A DNA stretch of 64,000 nt from Termitomyces sp. T153 (GCA_018296165.2 JACKQL020000024.1:62001-126000), one strand, 5' to 3'; shown: positions 1 through 11,276, counted from the stretch's first letter. Notes: generated from the letters alone by a model not told the origin. A program made the numbers and translations.

Positions 1-248
1 TTGGTTCGTCACAGCACTTATCCGGCAGTCTTGCGCTCTAATCGAAGGTCGATGAGGCCCATTGTCAAATCAGCGTTAGTGTATTCTAAATGCAGACAGA
101 GCGTAAGACACATAGATCTGTGTAAATCGTTGGATATAGGTATTACGGATACTACTTTTTAGGTGGGATGAACCTCATCAAAATTGGAAGGCAGAGTAAA
201 TGTCTTCTCATTGACAGGAGTGTCGGTGGCATTGCCATTTGGGCCCTC
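1..248. other. No gene seen; 3' flank of the acyltransferase gene
   Basis: No open frame with family resemblance and no RNA-gene pattern is visible. It probably holds the 3' UTR of the minus-strand acyltransferase gene that ends at 249. Confidence 0.4.
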
Positions 249-2134
249 CTAGTTGGCTGTGGGCTTTTTGCCAGTAGGAACAATACCAGCCTCGATCTGA
301 AGTTTCTTGAAGTAGCTTGTTCCACCGGCGTAGAAGAAGACTAGACCGCCAAAGACAATTATGTGGCCATACCAGCCGAGGCGAGACCACGCCGTGAAGG
401 AATCTTTTGCAGTGAGAAGCATGAAGGGAGAGGCAGAGTAATTGAGGATGAGCGCCGATAGTGTTGTTCCTGCGATGTCGTAAATTTCCTTTAATTCCGA
501 CTGGGGCTGGCCAGGGGCAGGAAGAAGAAGAGGGCGGATGTTGTTCCTCGCGAGACGAGCAACAGTGGTGATAAATCCACCCATAAGGAATGTCAGATAG
601 TAGCCGCTAGCGATGCCGTGCTACGTTCGAGGGATGAACAACAAGCCAAGGACATGTACAAGAGACGTACCCAGAATGCACTTGTGAAGAATGTGATCAT
701 ACTGCTCCTAAATCCTGGCTTCTTTCCCTTTGGAGTGACGCGCTTGTATACGCATTCTCTGAGCCAAACATTGGTCTTCATATTCCACGAATCAAGAAGA
801 ACTTTGAAGTTAGATGGGAACTCGATTTCCAAGACTTTGACATTGGCGGCACCATTCCAAGTACTCTGACCGGAAGCATTGAACCCCGTGAAGCCGAGTC
901 CAGTGACAATGCTAGCACCCTGGAGTAACAGATTCAGGTATAAGACGAGTTATACTGTTGAGACACTATACCTCTGTCAGCGTCCAAATGGCGTAGTATT
1001 TTGACCTTTCAAGGAACCCGTAAATCTGGAACAAGAAGATGCTAAAGAAACTTTGCGTGAGACAAATGAGATTGAAAACATTGCAGAACGCACCGAACAA
1101 ACAATTGATGTTCCATGAACCAAGGCGTAAGAGCTGTAGAGTAGTTGTTGTTCCCACCGAATACGACGAAAATACCGAGGTAAATCAAGCCCATGACCAT
1201 TTTCCCATATGCATTGCGTTTCCGGCCACTTGGGAGTTTCTTGTCACCCTTGGTTTTTTCCTTGACTTTGTCATCATCGAAAACAGTCTCGTGGATCAAG
1301 CTGCGGTACTCTGACAGGTCGAGGTAGGGACCAACAAGAATTCCCGGAAAATAGAAACTGTGACAAAAGTATTGAGTTGATACATTTACGACGAAATCTT
1401 TAAGAAACCCACGAATATCCAAGAAATTCGAGAAGGGAGGGGTATTGAATAATGCGTTTTTCCGTCTGCCACTTGTCCAAATCCTGCGAATTAATGAACA
1501 CTTTGGTTTTCCAAGGGAAGGAACTAGCTTACAGTTGCCGGCCTGCGGCCATCCCAAACGTTCCATGCAAATGTCGTGAGTTTCATAGTTAAAACCATCT
1601 GAGGGCCTGTGATCTCCATAGTCTCATATCCCAAACCGTATATAGCACGAATGACGTGGCTATCGAATACATCAGAGCAGATTTACCACTAGAAAGTTCG
1701 TTCATACTCACTTGATGGTTAAATGTCCCATAACGAAGCTGTAGTGAGAGTGAGCCGAATGTGACTAGCGTATTTGCTTGCGGAGACCTACAAAAAAACA
1801 AGCCACGGCATGCGAGCGCTCTTGTCATAAGCCGCAAGTGTGTAAGTCACGAGTATGCTGACCAGCAGTTGAAAGAAACCCTGGTATAGTTTCAAGACGG
1901 GGAAGAAGAAGAAAAGGGCGACAGCGATGTTAAATGAATGCCTCAAGCCTGGCTGCGAGGAAGGAACGCGAACAAATACGCTACCCAGTGGATACGCAAC
2001 GAGAAGACATGAAATAAGCTGTTGAGGTTGACGACCGTCAGAGTCCTCAAAACAACATACAGGGAAGTTGTTACCTTGATTTGGTCCGCACTGGCCCCGA
2101 CAGCGTCGGCCAGCACCGAAAAAAGCCCGTCCAT
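249..2134 (-). CDS. ALE1: MBOAT-family lysophospholipid acyltransferase (Ale1/Lpt1 type)
   Basis: This multi-exon gene encodes an ER membrane acyltransferase that re-acylates lysophospholipids (Lands cycle). In protein order one can read SCLLVAYPLGSVFVR and LRHSFNIAVALFFFFPVLK (second exon), NTLVTFGSLSLQLRYGTFN, MKLTTFAWNVWDGRRPA, FSNFLD followed by FYFPGILVGPYLDLSEYRSL, then WNMKTNVWLRECVYKR and TSAFW. An intron near 620-650 joins TSAFW to HGIASGYYLTF, so the invariant MBOAT histidine is kept. The C-terminus (249-584) is hydrophobic and ends in GKKPTAN. The order and motifs match fungal Ale1/Slc4. The start ATG at 2134 gives MDGLFSVLADAVGASADQIK and is followed by a short intron. Exon borders in the middle are approximate. 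The promoter must lie in the 300 bp before the SCO1 stop. Confidence 0.9.
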
Positions 2135-2435
2135 CGGTAAATTGAGCACACTCGTCCTTCAAGCTATCAAGGTCAACAGGTAGTGAACTTACAAAAGTAG
2201 CACGTGTCAGTTAAATATTATAGAGAAAAAGTTTGGGGATGGCCCCCGAGTATCCCCTTTTGGGATTGACTCTCTATTAACCGTCTGATATACTATCCTT
2301 ACACTTATATGCTCATCTCCACTCATGAAAGCCTATCAAGAATTCAAGAACTAGCGATAGCTCCATGAATTAAGCCTGTATTATATGTCTCTTCCGATAG
2401 TAATGTACTCCACCGGTCTATAACTCAAATCATAA
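2135..2435. other. Intergenic: promoter of the acyltransferase gene and 3' flank of SCO1
   Basis: About 300 bp between two minus-strand genes. I see no coding or repeat signal beyond A/T-rich stretches. Confidence 0.4.
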
Positions 2436-3393
2436 TCATACCTTTGTACCCGTCTCCATCTCCCATTCCTTGATCACCTCGCGCACTTTGTCGATGATCT
2501 CCTCTTTTGGCACTGCTTGACCGAATGCTTCCACAAACTTGCCGCTTGGGTCCATGAAATAAACGAAAATGGAGTGGTCAACCAAGTAATCCCCAGCGGG
2601 GTCCGCATTGGGTGGTGTTGAGAAGTACACGCGATAAGCCTTACAAACGGCTTTTGTAGCCTCATACGAGCCGACGAGACCGATGTAGGACGGGTGAAAG
2701 TCTTGAAGATATTTGTCTATTCGGGCAGGAGTGTCGCGGGCGGGATCGACCGAGATGAACAAGGGTTGAAAGATTTTGCCGTGCTCTTTCTCTGACCAGG
2801 CGTCAGGACTACGTGCAAGTACCGAACAAGAACAACGAACCAATCACGTCGATAACAGATGTCACCTTGTCGAGTTCTTGTGGGCAGATATCGGGGCAAT
2901 TTGTAAAGCCAAAGTAGACAAGGGACCACTTGCCGAAGAGATTTTGTTCGGTGAAGGGCTGGCCGTCAGGCGTTAACAAAGAGAATGGCCCCCCAACCTG
3001 AGGACGTCCGTATTGCTTAGTGGCGCGTTCCTCCTCTAGTATAGGCCAGAAATTCACTGAGACACGACATTCAAAGTCCAGATGCACGTACCGCGTCGCG
3101 CCAGTAGTTGTGCCTTTTCATGACGGAAATAGAAGAAAAGTCCGATGCCAGTTGCGACAAAAAGAGCTGCGGATGTCGGGGTAAAGACCTGGAGTTTGTC
3201 TTGAGCTACAGAGAGTGATGCCTCGCGGTGGTCGGCTTACCCCCACAGAGTTGCGATCTGAGTAGCTTGATTGGTGTCGTTTTTGCTGGACAAGGTAGTT
3301 CGCCGGTCGCACCGCAGAAGAGATCCTATGGAGTGTCCTCGGTGCGGACGAGTGTGCTTGCGGTGAGCATCGCTGGAGGGCACGAGAGAACAT
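2436..3393 (-). CDS. SCO1: SCO1/SenC-family copper chaperone for cytochrome c oxidase
   Basis: The product delivers copper to the Cu(A) site of Cox2 from the mitochondrial inner membrane. The N-terminus (MFSRALQRCSPQAH) is basic and Ser-rich, as in a mitochondrial presequence. A separate exon encodes one membrane span (VFTPTSAALFVATGIGLFFYF). The thioredoxin-like domain follows: VGGPFSLLTPDGQPF, GKWSLVYFGFTNCPDICPQE with the CxxxC copper site, PLFISVDPARDTPARI, and VDHSIFVYFMDPSGKF with the copper-binding histidine. All key ligands are present. Three or four short introns are needed, with borders near 3190-3240, 3030-3090 and 2815-2880. The start ATG at 3393 lies 28 bp from the start of the divergent methionyl-tRNA synthetase gene. 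Confidence 0.93.
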
Positions 3394-3421
3394 CAAGTCG
3401 AGTTGTTTTGACTTGTGTCGA
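3394..3421. promoter_or_regulatory. Very short bidirectional promoter/5' UTR between SCO1 and MSM1
   Basis: Only 28 bp separate the two divergent start codons (3393 minus, 3422 plus). The core promoters must therefore overlap the opposite gene's 5' coding sequence, or translation starts further inside one gene. Both products act in mitochondria, which fits co-regulation. No TATA box is visible in the gap. Confidence 0.5.
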
Positions 3422-5397
3422 ATGATGCTCCGTTTTGCCCGTTGTGTCCAACGATGCACACTTCTCCCGCCATTTCGCCATCTCGCGCGTGGCATCGCGA
3501 CCGAACCCAAGCCGTACTATATAACCACTCCAATATTCTACCCCAATGCTGGCAAGTTCCATCGGGCTTCTACTCCAACTGACGTCTCGTCTAACTACGT
3601 GCAGACCCTCATATTGGACATCTCTACTCCCTTGTTATAGCGGACGTTTTCGCGCGCTATCGACGTATCCTAGAACCAAACAGACCTGTCAAATTTCTTG
3701 CCGGGACAGATGAGCATGGACTCAAAATTCAAAAGGCCGCACAGGCTCAGGGTTTACCGCCCGCCGAATTCTGCGACAAACTGCGCAGCCGCTTTCAGGT
3801 TCGTGCGTACATTACTTGTACAGTGGGGCTAGCATAATAAGTTCCTTTACAGAGACTCGCAGAAAAGGCGCAGATCAGTCATACAGTTTTTATGCGTACT
3901 ACTCTTCCAGAACACCGCAACACTGTTGAGAGCGTCTGGGTACGTCTGGTCCTCCAGTACAACACCCATTCTTAGCTGATTGGGTCCACAGGACGCTCTT
4001 CTGGACAAGGGTCTCATCTACACCGCGACCTACTCTGGCTGGTATTCAATAACTGATGAATGTTTTTACACCGATACCCAAGTCATGAAAGACGGTGTCA
4101 AGGGTATGATCTCGCGTGAGACAGGGTCCGTTGTGGAACAGCACACTGAGCCAAACTACATGTTCCGTCTCTCCGCCTTTAACGAGTCCCTTCTTGCACA
4201 CTACCGGAGTAGCGACCATATTTTCCCACCGCAACAGAACGCGTTTATTCTGCAGACGCTTGAACAAAAGCCACTAGAGGACCTATCAGTGTCGCGCCCG
4301 AGTTCACGATTGTCATGGGGCATACCTGTTCCAGGCGACCCTGAGCAAACCATCTATGTCTGGTTCGAAGCGTTACTGGTTTATCTCTCTGGGATTGGAC
4401 ATCCTTGGAACGGGAACAAAGGACTTGAGGCGGGCTGGCCGGTTGATTTGCAAATCATTGGGAAGGACATTCTTCGGTACGTTCTTACGGTAAAGAAAAC
4501 CTTGCATTTGGGCTCAATATCACTAGTTTCCATGCGTTCTATCTCCCTGCAATATTGCAAGCGCTCGGCATGCCACTACAAGATCAACTTCTCACCCATG
4601 CTCATTGGACTGTTGACCAACAAAAGATGTCGAAGTCCGTCGGAAATGTTGCAGACCCTTTCGAGGCAATTGAAAAATTTGGCGTAGATGTTGTGCGGTT
4701 CTATCTCTTAAGAGTCGGAGGTCGGTTCCGCGACGACACAGGTACAGCTCCTCTAATCCACATATTGCATGTTCATCTCGACGCGTAATCTCAGATTGGT
4801 CGCGTACCCAACTCGAAAAACACGATCGCGAGATCCAGTCCCGACTTGGTAACCTACTTATGCGCATCACATCTACGAAAATTGCCGAGCGCGCGAACAC
4901 TGCGCCTCATTTGACTATTTCGTCTATCCGCGCTGGGCTCCGAAATGAATCACCGATCCTTGCACTGTTAGACGCAACCAAGTCGATGCCCTCCAAGGTA
5001 CACTTATTGATGGAACAGCTGGAGCTGGGTGACGCACTTAATGAGATCATGGAAGTTCTGCGGCTGGTGAGTCTTCCCCTCCCCTCGCATTATTCCTGCC
5101 CTTATCAGCCCTGTTCAGGCAAACAAGGCCATCAACGATGTTGCGCCATGGGACACGAACACTGCGCCTGCTGACGTTTTCGCATGTCGAGGTGCTTCGC
5201 TCGAGGCTTTGCGGGTAGTAGGGATTTGTCTGCAACCCTTTGTGCCTGGTGTTGCGGGGAGGTTATTAGATGCCCTCAATGTATCGCCAGAAAAGAGAAC
5301 ATGGGCTGCAGTCGAAGAGAAGGCGTTACTCAGGCAATGGGCTCAGCCTGCACCTGGGGCTGAAATCAAGAAGGCTGGACGGCTCTTCCAGCAATAG
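3422..5397 (+). CDS. MSM1: Mitochondrial methionyl-tRNA synthetase
   Basis: This class I aminoacyl-tRNA synthetase charges mitochondrial tRNA-Met. The protein starts MMLRFARCVQRCTLLPPFRH, a likely mitochondrial presequence, then KPYYITTPIFYPNA. The next exon gives PHIGHLYSLVIADVFARY (HIGH motif), AGTDEHGLKIQKAAQ, then YSGWYSITDECFY, WGIPVPGDPEQTIYVWFEAL, FHAFYLPAILQALGMP and DQQKMSKSVGNVADPFEAI (KMSKS motif). The anticodon-binding helical domain follows (LGNLLMRITSTKIAERA; GICLQPFVPGVAGRLLDALN). There are about six introns. Intron 1 (3552-3604) starts GCAAGT, so it is a GC-AG intron just upstream of the HIGH motif. Both catalytic signatures are intact and the stop is TAG at 5395-5397. Confidence 0.93.
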
Positions 5398-5528
5398 CAG
5401 GTGTCTTTTGCTTCCCAAAATGACTACAAAACCAGTCCATATATGTAACATGTTTCATGCATTCTCTTTCAAAGGGAAGGTGTATCAAGAAATTGTAATC
5501 ATCCATCAAGATCGTGAAGGTCATATAT

Positions 5529-6495
5529 TCATGTTTGCTGATGGGCAGGAGATTGAGGTGTACCAGCCCAACCAGGAGCAGGGATACCTTGCGGGGGGTA
5601 AGTTCCAGCAGTACCTTGAGCAGTGGGGTATTGCAAGGTCGGTATACTAGCAGAGTTGTGCTGTTGGGTCGGGATGGCCATAGGAGGGAGGTTGACGGGA
5701 GACGCGTTAAACTCAGTCTCCTTCACAGACTGGTACCAAACTCTGTGGTAGCCACGGTTTGCGAGGATGATGCTCAAGGTTATGAGAGTGACAAAATAAC
5801 CGAAGACTAGAGAGGCTTGTATGAGAACATGCAATCTTCAGAAGGGTTACTGGGGACGTACGAACAAGCCAGGCCATATGTGCAAATGCTTGGATGGCCA
5901 TGAATTCACGGCAGGTTGTAGTGAGAATTGCTGGGATAACCAAGGCGTCAGATCTCTACTGACAGAAATGATTTCAGCCCTCTGACCAAGGCTCCTGCTG
6001 GGGCAGCTATGTCCGAAGCTGACACCGGCGGCCTGGGAGGCAGTTGCCGCAGTGGACAAGAATAAAACCCAGAGGATACCTGAGAGGAACTTGTCAGCAC
6101 TGGAATCCATAGATTGGGGGATGTCACTCACCCGACCAAGCGATTTCCACAACGATCATAGAAGTGACCGCACCTTTTCGCATCTTGTCAACAATTAGCC
6201 TGAAGATACGCCTAAGCAACCAGGATCGCAAAAACATCAAAGACAGACACCTACATGACAGGCAGTGACAAGAACGCAAGGAGAGAAGACGCTATCCCCA
6301 GTGCCGCAAACACAAGATAGCCGTCGAACAGAGTCACTGTCGTGTTTGTTACATGAGCGCACAGTGCAAGGATGATGACCGAGGCAAGTATAACAAAAGC
6401 TAAGTACGATACGAATCAGCTTGGCAATCGAAGTACAGGCGACTTAACAGACCAAAAACACCTGTGCGAAGGACGGACACTAGAGGGGTAGCCAT
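5529..6495 (-). CDS. Four-TM MARVEL-like membrane protein
   Basis: A small multi-exon gene with a MARVEL-like layout. The spliced protein begins MATPLVSVLRTGVF. It then has hydrophobic segments AFVILASVIILALCAHV, FAALGIASSLLAFLSLPVM, MIVVEIAWSG joined to ILWVLFLSTAATASQAAG, and ASLVFGYFVTLITLSIIL, ending in a hydrophilic Pro/Gln/Thr-rich tail (stop at 5529). The pattern of four spans, a loop with Cys and Gly (GVSFGHSCPS), a CREFMAIQAFAHMAWL segment and a cytosolic tail is common in Agaricomycete MARVEL proteins. Those proteins are thought to sit in the plasma or vacuolar membrane, but their function is unknown. Introns are about 50 bp, and the donor in exon 1 (GTCTGT) is weak. The gene is convergent with MSM1, with 131 bp between stops. 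Confidence 0.75.
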
Positions 6496-7382
6496 TGCGA
6501 CGGAACAATACAGGAAGAAAAGGCTAGAGAATACTCTCTTTTATCTGACTTGAGTCAACATGTTTCTGACGAGGGACAACCCTGAATATCTTGAACTAGG
6601 GTCACTAGGTGTGGATGGCAGGCACAGGGGTAGTACGTAGGGTACTGAGGGTTCCTGAGTGCTGGAAGATCACAAGTGCATAAGTACGTCCGTAGGCGTC
6701 CGTTTGTGACTCGCTTCGCATAGAAAAATGAAGAGATAAAACAGATAGGATTCTTAGGATCATTTATCATTCTTGTGATACAGTATGAAAGTTTAAACTT
6801 AATTAAGTACACGTAGAGTCCACTGATGGCCAACTACTCCGGCCGCTTAGCGGATAGGAACAATCATGTAGTGCTTATGTCGTGTATTTATTTTCTGCCG
6901 AGCATGTTATGTTACATCGTTGGAAAGAACACGAGAATTTACCACATTCAGTACTTCCGTGTTGAACGGACAGCATATAGCATGCGAGACTGGAACCCAG
7001 CCACCCTTGGCCCTGGGGCCATTCCACGCGGCAAGCGCGTGTATCGAGACTAGCCGGCAGTGTGCGAGAAGTACTTACAATCGCACTACATACTTATATT
7101 CAGACCCCATCTATGGTAAGCCATTGCCTTGCTGTTGCTACATGTAGTAATTTCGCAACACGTCTGAGTTCAAGTCGAACATTGAACGTTGACCACAACA
7201 GCAGAGAAAACAATGGAAGATAGTTCAGAGATAAATAAGAAGTGATGCATTGAAGTTGTGGGAGCTAGCAAGAGACTGTCTTTCCAAAGATAAAGATGTG
7301 AAATGAAAGAAATTGAAGCGTCAAAGCATCAACCGTGAAACCCAATTTCCTTTTTTGCTAATTCAAGCCGTAAATTTACCTT
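6496..7382. other. Intergenic, no supported gene
   Basis: Short plus-strand frames at 6826-7147 lack introns, domains or homology I can recognise. The right half is A/T-rich and grades into the CpG-poor segment at 7.2-8.6 kb. Confidence 0.4.
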
Positions 7383-7480
7383 GTTTGAGTTCTTCCACTT
7401 CATCGATCATCTCTTACCCTCAGTTTGAGTTCTTCCACTTCATCTCTTACCCTCAGTTTGAGTTCTTCTGCTTCATCTCT
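7383..7480. repeat. Three-copy tandem repeat
   Basis: The core gtttgagttcttccacttca occurs at about 7383 and 7423, with a diverged third copy at about 7456 (cttctgcttca). Unit length is about 40 then 33 bp; the first unit carries a 7 bp insertion (cgatcat). It lies just before a CpG-poor spliced reading frame, so it may belong to the same mobile element. Confidence 0.8.
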
Positions 7481-7657
7481 CCTTTTCTTTGTACTAGTGC
7501 ACTGTCGCCACTACCAGCATTCTGACATGAATGCACTTGATTAGGGTATGTCACTTGAAATCTCCATGTTAGATGTGACTGGAGAATATCCATATTTCTA
7601 GGTAGAACAGCTAATTGAGATCTGTTGTATTGATGGTTTACTGATGACCAATCTTAG

Positions 7658-8267
7658 AAGAATTTGAAGACTATGAATTCTCCAGGATTGACAATGGTAA
7701 GTAACATTAATTATTTTGAAAAAATAAACTGACAGCAAAAATTTGTAGGATCATCTTCCTTTACTTTAGCACAAACATGGTCTCAATCTCTGGAAGATGA
7801 AACCTGGATTTACAAATGTGAGTAACATTGAATTATTTTTTTAAAAAATTCTAATAGAAAAACATACAGTACATAGTCACACTCAGTCCATATGGGTACA
7901 ACTCAAAGGATCATGTTCAGCACAAGAACAGCCTACTGGATCCATTTCCACTGCCCCCAATTCTCAGCATACTCTTTCTTTGCAACCATCAAACTTTACT
8001 TTAGGTTTTTTCAGCCCCTCAGGAGGCAATGACTATGGCCCTCCAGGTGATGAGGATGATTCTGTCAGCAGTCATGTTCTGCTCAGAGAAAGGAGTCCAA
8101 AGATGGGAAGGGTGGATTTCACAGCTACAGAAAGAATTCTGTTGCAGAAGATCCAGACACCCATTATCAATAATATGTTGACTCTTGATACCTTCCCTGA
8201 ACCAGAGATTTTGAAAAGTTGGATTCTAACTGTGTATAAAACAGGAGATCTACAGGGTTACTTCTGA
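7658..8267 (+). CDS. CpG-poor spliced reading frame, probably transposon-associated (DUF6532-like?), 5' end unresolved
   Basis: Three exons can be joined in one frame. They are 7658-7696 (EEFEDYEFSRIDN), 7749-7817 (SSFTLAQTWSQSLEDETWIYK) and 7870-8267 (HSHTQSIWVQLKG, then SPSGGNDYGPPGDEDDSVSS, RVDFTATERILLQKIQTPI and MLTLDTFPEPEILKSWILT, ending GDLQGYF). Both introns have GT-AG ends and begin alike (gtaagtaacatt and gtgagtaacatt). The stretch FTATERILLQKIQ through FPEPEILKSW loosely resembles the start of the DUF6532 domain found in repeat-linked genes of Agaricomycetes; this is a tentative recognition. The segment is nearly devoid of CpG, unlike the genes around it, and the protein ends soon after the resemblance starts, so it is likely a truncated remnant. 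The initiator ATG was not found. Confidence 0.45.
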
Positions 8268-8709
8268 TAAGTCCAAGATCCTGTGAAACATGGTGTGTGC
8301 ATATGGTCAGCTAAAGATTGGCATTCAATGTGTAATAGATCATACATATCAATACTTTCTCCCTTTTTCTGGTTGGCATTCAGCTAGTAACTATTTACTG
8401 AGGTGCTGCTCGGATTATGCATGTCAGTTTAGCTAGTGAAGCCCATGTCCATATGAGTCTGTATTGCATCATCATGACACTTGATTACTCGGTTGTTTGA
8501 ATCCACATACTGATCAAAATACTTTGGCAACTCCTTGTAAAAAGAACTACATCAAGCCCAAAAGTGAGTTGGACATGGAACAAGAGGCGATGACGACGTA
8601 TTTTTTTTGGATCAACTTAGATATGAAATAAATTTCCAGAGTCCACGAACGAGAAAAGGAAGTTGTAATATGGTTTCTAACGCCTATGCCATCATCGACC
8701 CCTGGTGTT
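8268..8709. other. Intergenic, nothing recognised
   Basis: Mostly A/T-rich and CpG-poor until about 8580, continuing the character of the remnant to the left. CpG returns at about 8590. Confidence 0.4.
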
Positions 8710-9248
8710 CTAACTGATCGAATGGACAGACCATCCTGCTAGCGCCGGCGTGTCCTCAGGTTCAGAAGCATTGTTTCCGATAAGAGAACGGAAGTCGAAC
8801 CAGTTGATGGTTGTATCGACAATGTGGCCCTCACCGGTTTGGACTGAAAACTCTAGGTGTGGACGACGAACAGCAAGAGTGTGGGTAACAGCGTGGCAGA
8901 CCAAGACGAAGATGATGAGAAGGATGACGACAGTCGTGCGTACTTTGACTGGAAGAGATAAGGACTTGCTTGGTACAAGCAAAGATACGCGTTCTATTAA
9001 GGTGGGCTTTGGAGTTGACGCCAAAAATGCGATTGAAAAGTCATGGGACGAAGATGGCGATGATGGAGTAACGATGATCGCGGGCAGCGGCGATTTCTCC
9101 GTCACGAGAGGAAGGGAGAGATCTGATGAGTACCCTGGTTAGATGTGCAATATGAATCATATGAAGATGAATGAGACGCACCAAGAGGGGCAGGAATCAA
9201 AGTGTAGTCCAGACGACTGGGTAAACGGTGAACACGTTGACCTTGCAT
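8710..9248 (-). CDS. Small single-pass membrane protein, unknown function
   Basis: Two exons: 9248-9182 (MQGQRVHRLPSRLDYTLIPA, then PLG) and 9134-8710, with a 47 bp intron (9135-9181; donor GTGCGT, acceptor CAG). The joined protein is about 160 residues. It has a basic N-terminus, a Ser/Pro-rich stretch (IIVTPSSPSSSHDF), one strong membrane span (TTVVILLIIFVLVCHAV) and a C-terminal domain containing LEFSVQTGEGHIVDTTINWF and ending in AGWSVHSIS. The frame without the first exon has no ATG, which supports the splice. I do not recognise the family. A type II membrane topology is plausible. Confidence 0.6.
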
Positions 9249-9779
9249 TACGAGTTAAAAAGAGGCAATGAGCGAGAGATACATAGGAGCTGACCAGGAC
9301 GAGGCATGATATACGAAAACGATAATGCACAGCGAAAAAACTTGAAATTGCGAAAGCACAATATCGATTACTAACGAAAACCTTTGAAAAAGGGAAGACC
9401 TCAAGAAATGTGAAGAGTCGTGAAAATGATGGAAAGTCTAATGAGCGTGAGTGTAATGAGAAGGCGAGACTTGAAGCTCGAGGCCGTTTAATATGTACTT
9501 GAGGGATAGAGAGACTAGATGAAGAGAAGAGTCGAGAACACCACCTCATCATCCGTGCGGCCATTATGTAATAACCCCATGTGCATTCACAAAATTCCTC
9601 GAATTTCCGTGCGCTTGAGGGTTTTTGAGAACTAGCACAGCACGAGAATCGGTTTGTTCTGATTCCTCGAAAGGGAATACCCATTCTTTGTGCGTACTAG
9701 CGCCACACACAGTATTGGTTGCTTACCCCGGTCAATAATTGAAAACAGATTGATCGTCGTCTCAGTCCTATGGTCCAAA
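9249..9779. other. Divergent intergenic region between the small membrane protein and the WDR89-like gene
   Basis: A long minus-strand frame at 9157-9684 reads as low-information Ser/Phe/Cys-rich sequence and I treat it as non-coding. The region must hold two divergent promoters. No clear TATA box was found. Confidence 0.4.
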
Positions 9780-11259
9780 ATGTCGAAGTCCTCTGTACTT
9801 CTCGAGGTGGCCCAATTCAAGTCCACTCAGACCCCTCCAAGATTTGCCTATCTGTCTTCTCAATCATATGTTTTGGCTTTAGTCTCATTACCGGGCCATT
9901 ATGCAGCTTCAGCTTCTGCACCAGCCAATACGATCGATATCTTCGATAAAACCACCCTTCAGGGTGTACAAACTCTATCTGGGCATGATGTCGCGACCAC
10001 CTCCCTTCATGGCGTTGAAAATATCGCAGGTATCTTCGGACGATCTCTCATGTCGTCGGGAAGAGACGGCAGCGTCAAAATCTGGGATACCCGTACCAAC
10101 TCGTACAGTATCAAAAGTTAGTCGAGGCATCCCTGATTTTCTTAGATTTTTTTTGACTGTTCGAGAGATCTGTAGTGACTAATCTCGGTGCATCGAGGGC
10201 ACTGCTCTGTTGTGACATCTCTCCAGATGGGATGACGGTCGCTGCTGGTACAGAGATACAAGGAGAGGACGCGCTGATATTATACTGGTACGCGTCGATC
10301 TAATCTCAAGTTACTCAACCATACCAAGAACTTTAACTTTATAGGGACCCGAGGCGGCCCGCAGCACCTCTAAGGACTCATGGCTCTACCCATTCCGATG
10401 ACATAACTACTATGTGCTTTGCTCATGCCGACTTGGGGATGCCACGAAATACCTTACTATCTGCATCCTCTGACGGCCTAGTAAGTACATCCAATGCTGA
10501 CGAGACAGACGAAGATGAAGCCGTGCTACACGTTGGCAATTGGGGCTGTAGTATATCTCAGGCCGGTTGGATTCAGGCATCTTCTGGCGTCAAGATTTGG
10601 GCTGCGAGTGATATGGAGACTTTCAGCACCTGGACCCATGAGGTACGCTTGTCATCCCGTGTGAAGGATATTACTGAAGATAGGACCAGCTTGATTTGTG
10701 TCAAAGCTTGGATATTCGCAGTCCAGTCTTGCACGGAAAGCGAACTTGGGTAACAGATTATCTTGTGGGATGTGCGAGAAACCCGAATACTCCGGATACC
10801 CTTGGAGTGTTTGCTGGGTCGAACGAGTAGGGTCATGCAGCCTTTACACGCGATCAACGGACTGACCATATCACAGAGGCGATATCTCTTTACTTTCTAA
10901 TGCAAACTTAGCCGTCCCCGGTGCACCTTGGTACTTGCATAACACTTGGTCACTTGGACATGCCGGAATTGTTAGATCACTACTTTGGGACCATGAGGTG
11001 CGTCGGGATCAGGATATATGACGAATAGTGATTGAATATTTCTCATAGAGCAATGTGTTAGTGACTGGCGGTGAAGATACCAAGATCAATGTTTGGCCCA
11101 GCCTTTCTCCCGAAGTCCAGTCGGATGACGGCGCAATGGACGTGGATCTAAACCCACGAAAACGACATCTCGACCAAGATGACGCACAGGTAGGCAATTA
11201 GTCAAGATTTCGGACCATGCTGACCCATATGATAGGAAGGAAAGCGAGCAAGATGGTAG
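9780..11259 (+). CDS. WD40-repeat protein, WDR89-like
   Basis: A beta-propeller protein encoded by about seven exons. The start ATG at 9780 gives MSKSSVLLEVAQF. Propeller blades are visible as TLQGVQTLSGHDVATTSLHG with MSSGRDGSVKIWDTR, SRALLCCDISPDGMTVAAGT with DALILYWDPR, THSDDITTMCFAH with TLLSASSDGLVSTSNADETD, and LGHAGIVRSLLWDHE with VLVTGGEDTKINVWPSLS. The stretch NADETDEDEAVLHVGNWGCS is typical of WDR89 homologues. The C-terminus is acidic then basic (RKRHLDQDDAQ, then GKRARW). The molecular role of WDR89 is poorly defined. The gene is convergent with the MSS1-like gene, with 17 bp between stop codons, so their 3' UTRs must overlap. Confidence 0.82.
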
Positions 11260-11276
11260 AGCTGCACTAATCAGTA

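Noticed and set aside
6826..7147. Two overlapping plus-strand frames of about 75 codons
   Set aside because: No domain, no codon-pattern support, in low-information intergenic DNA.
9157..9684. 175-codon minus-strand frame
   Set aside because: No ATG-supported start of quality, Ser/Phe/Cys-rich, no domain, overlaps the better-supported two-exon gene ending at 8710.
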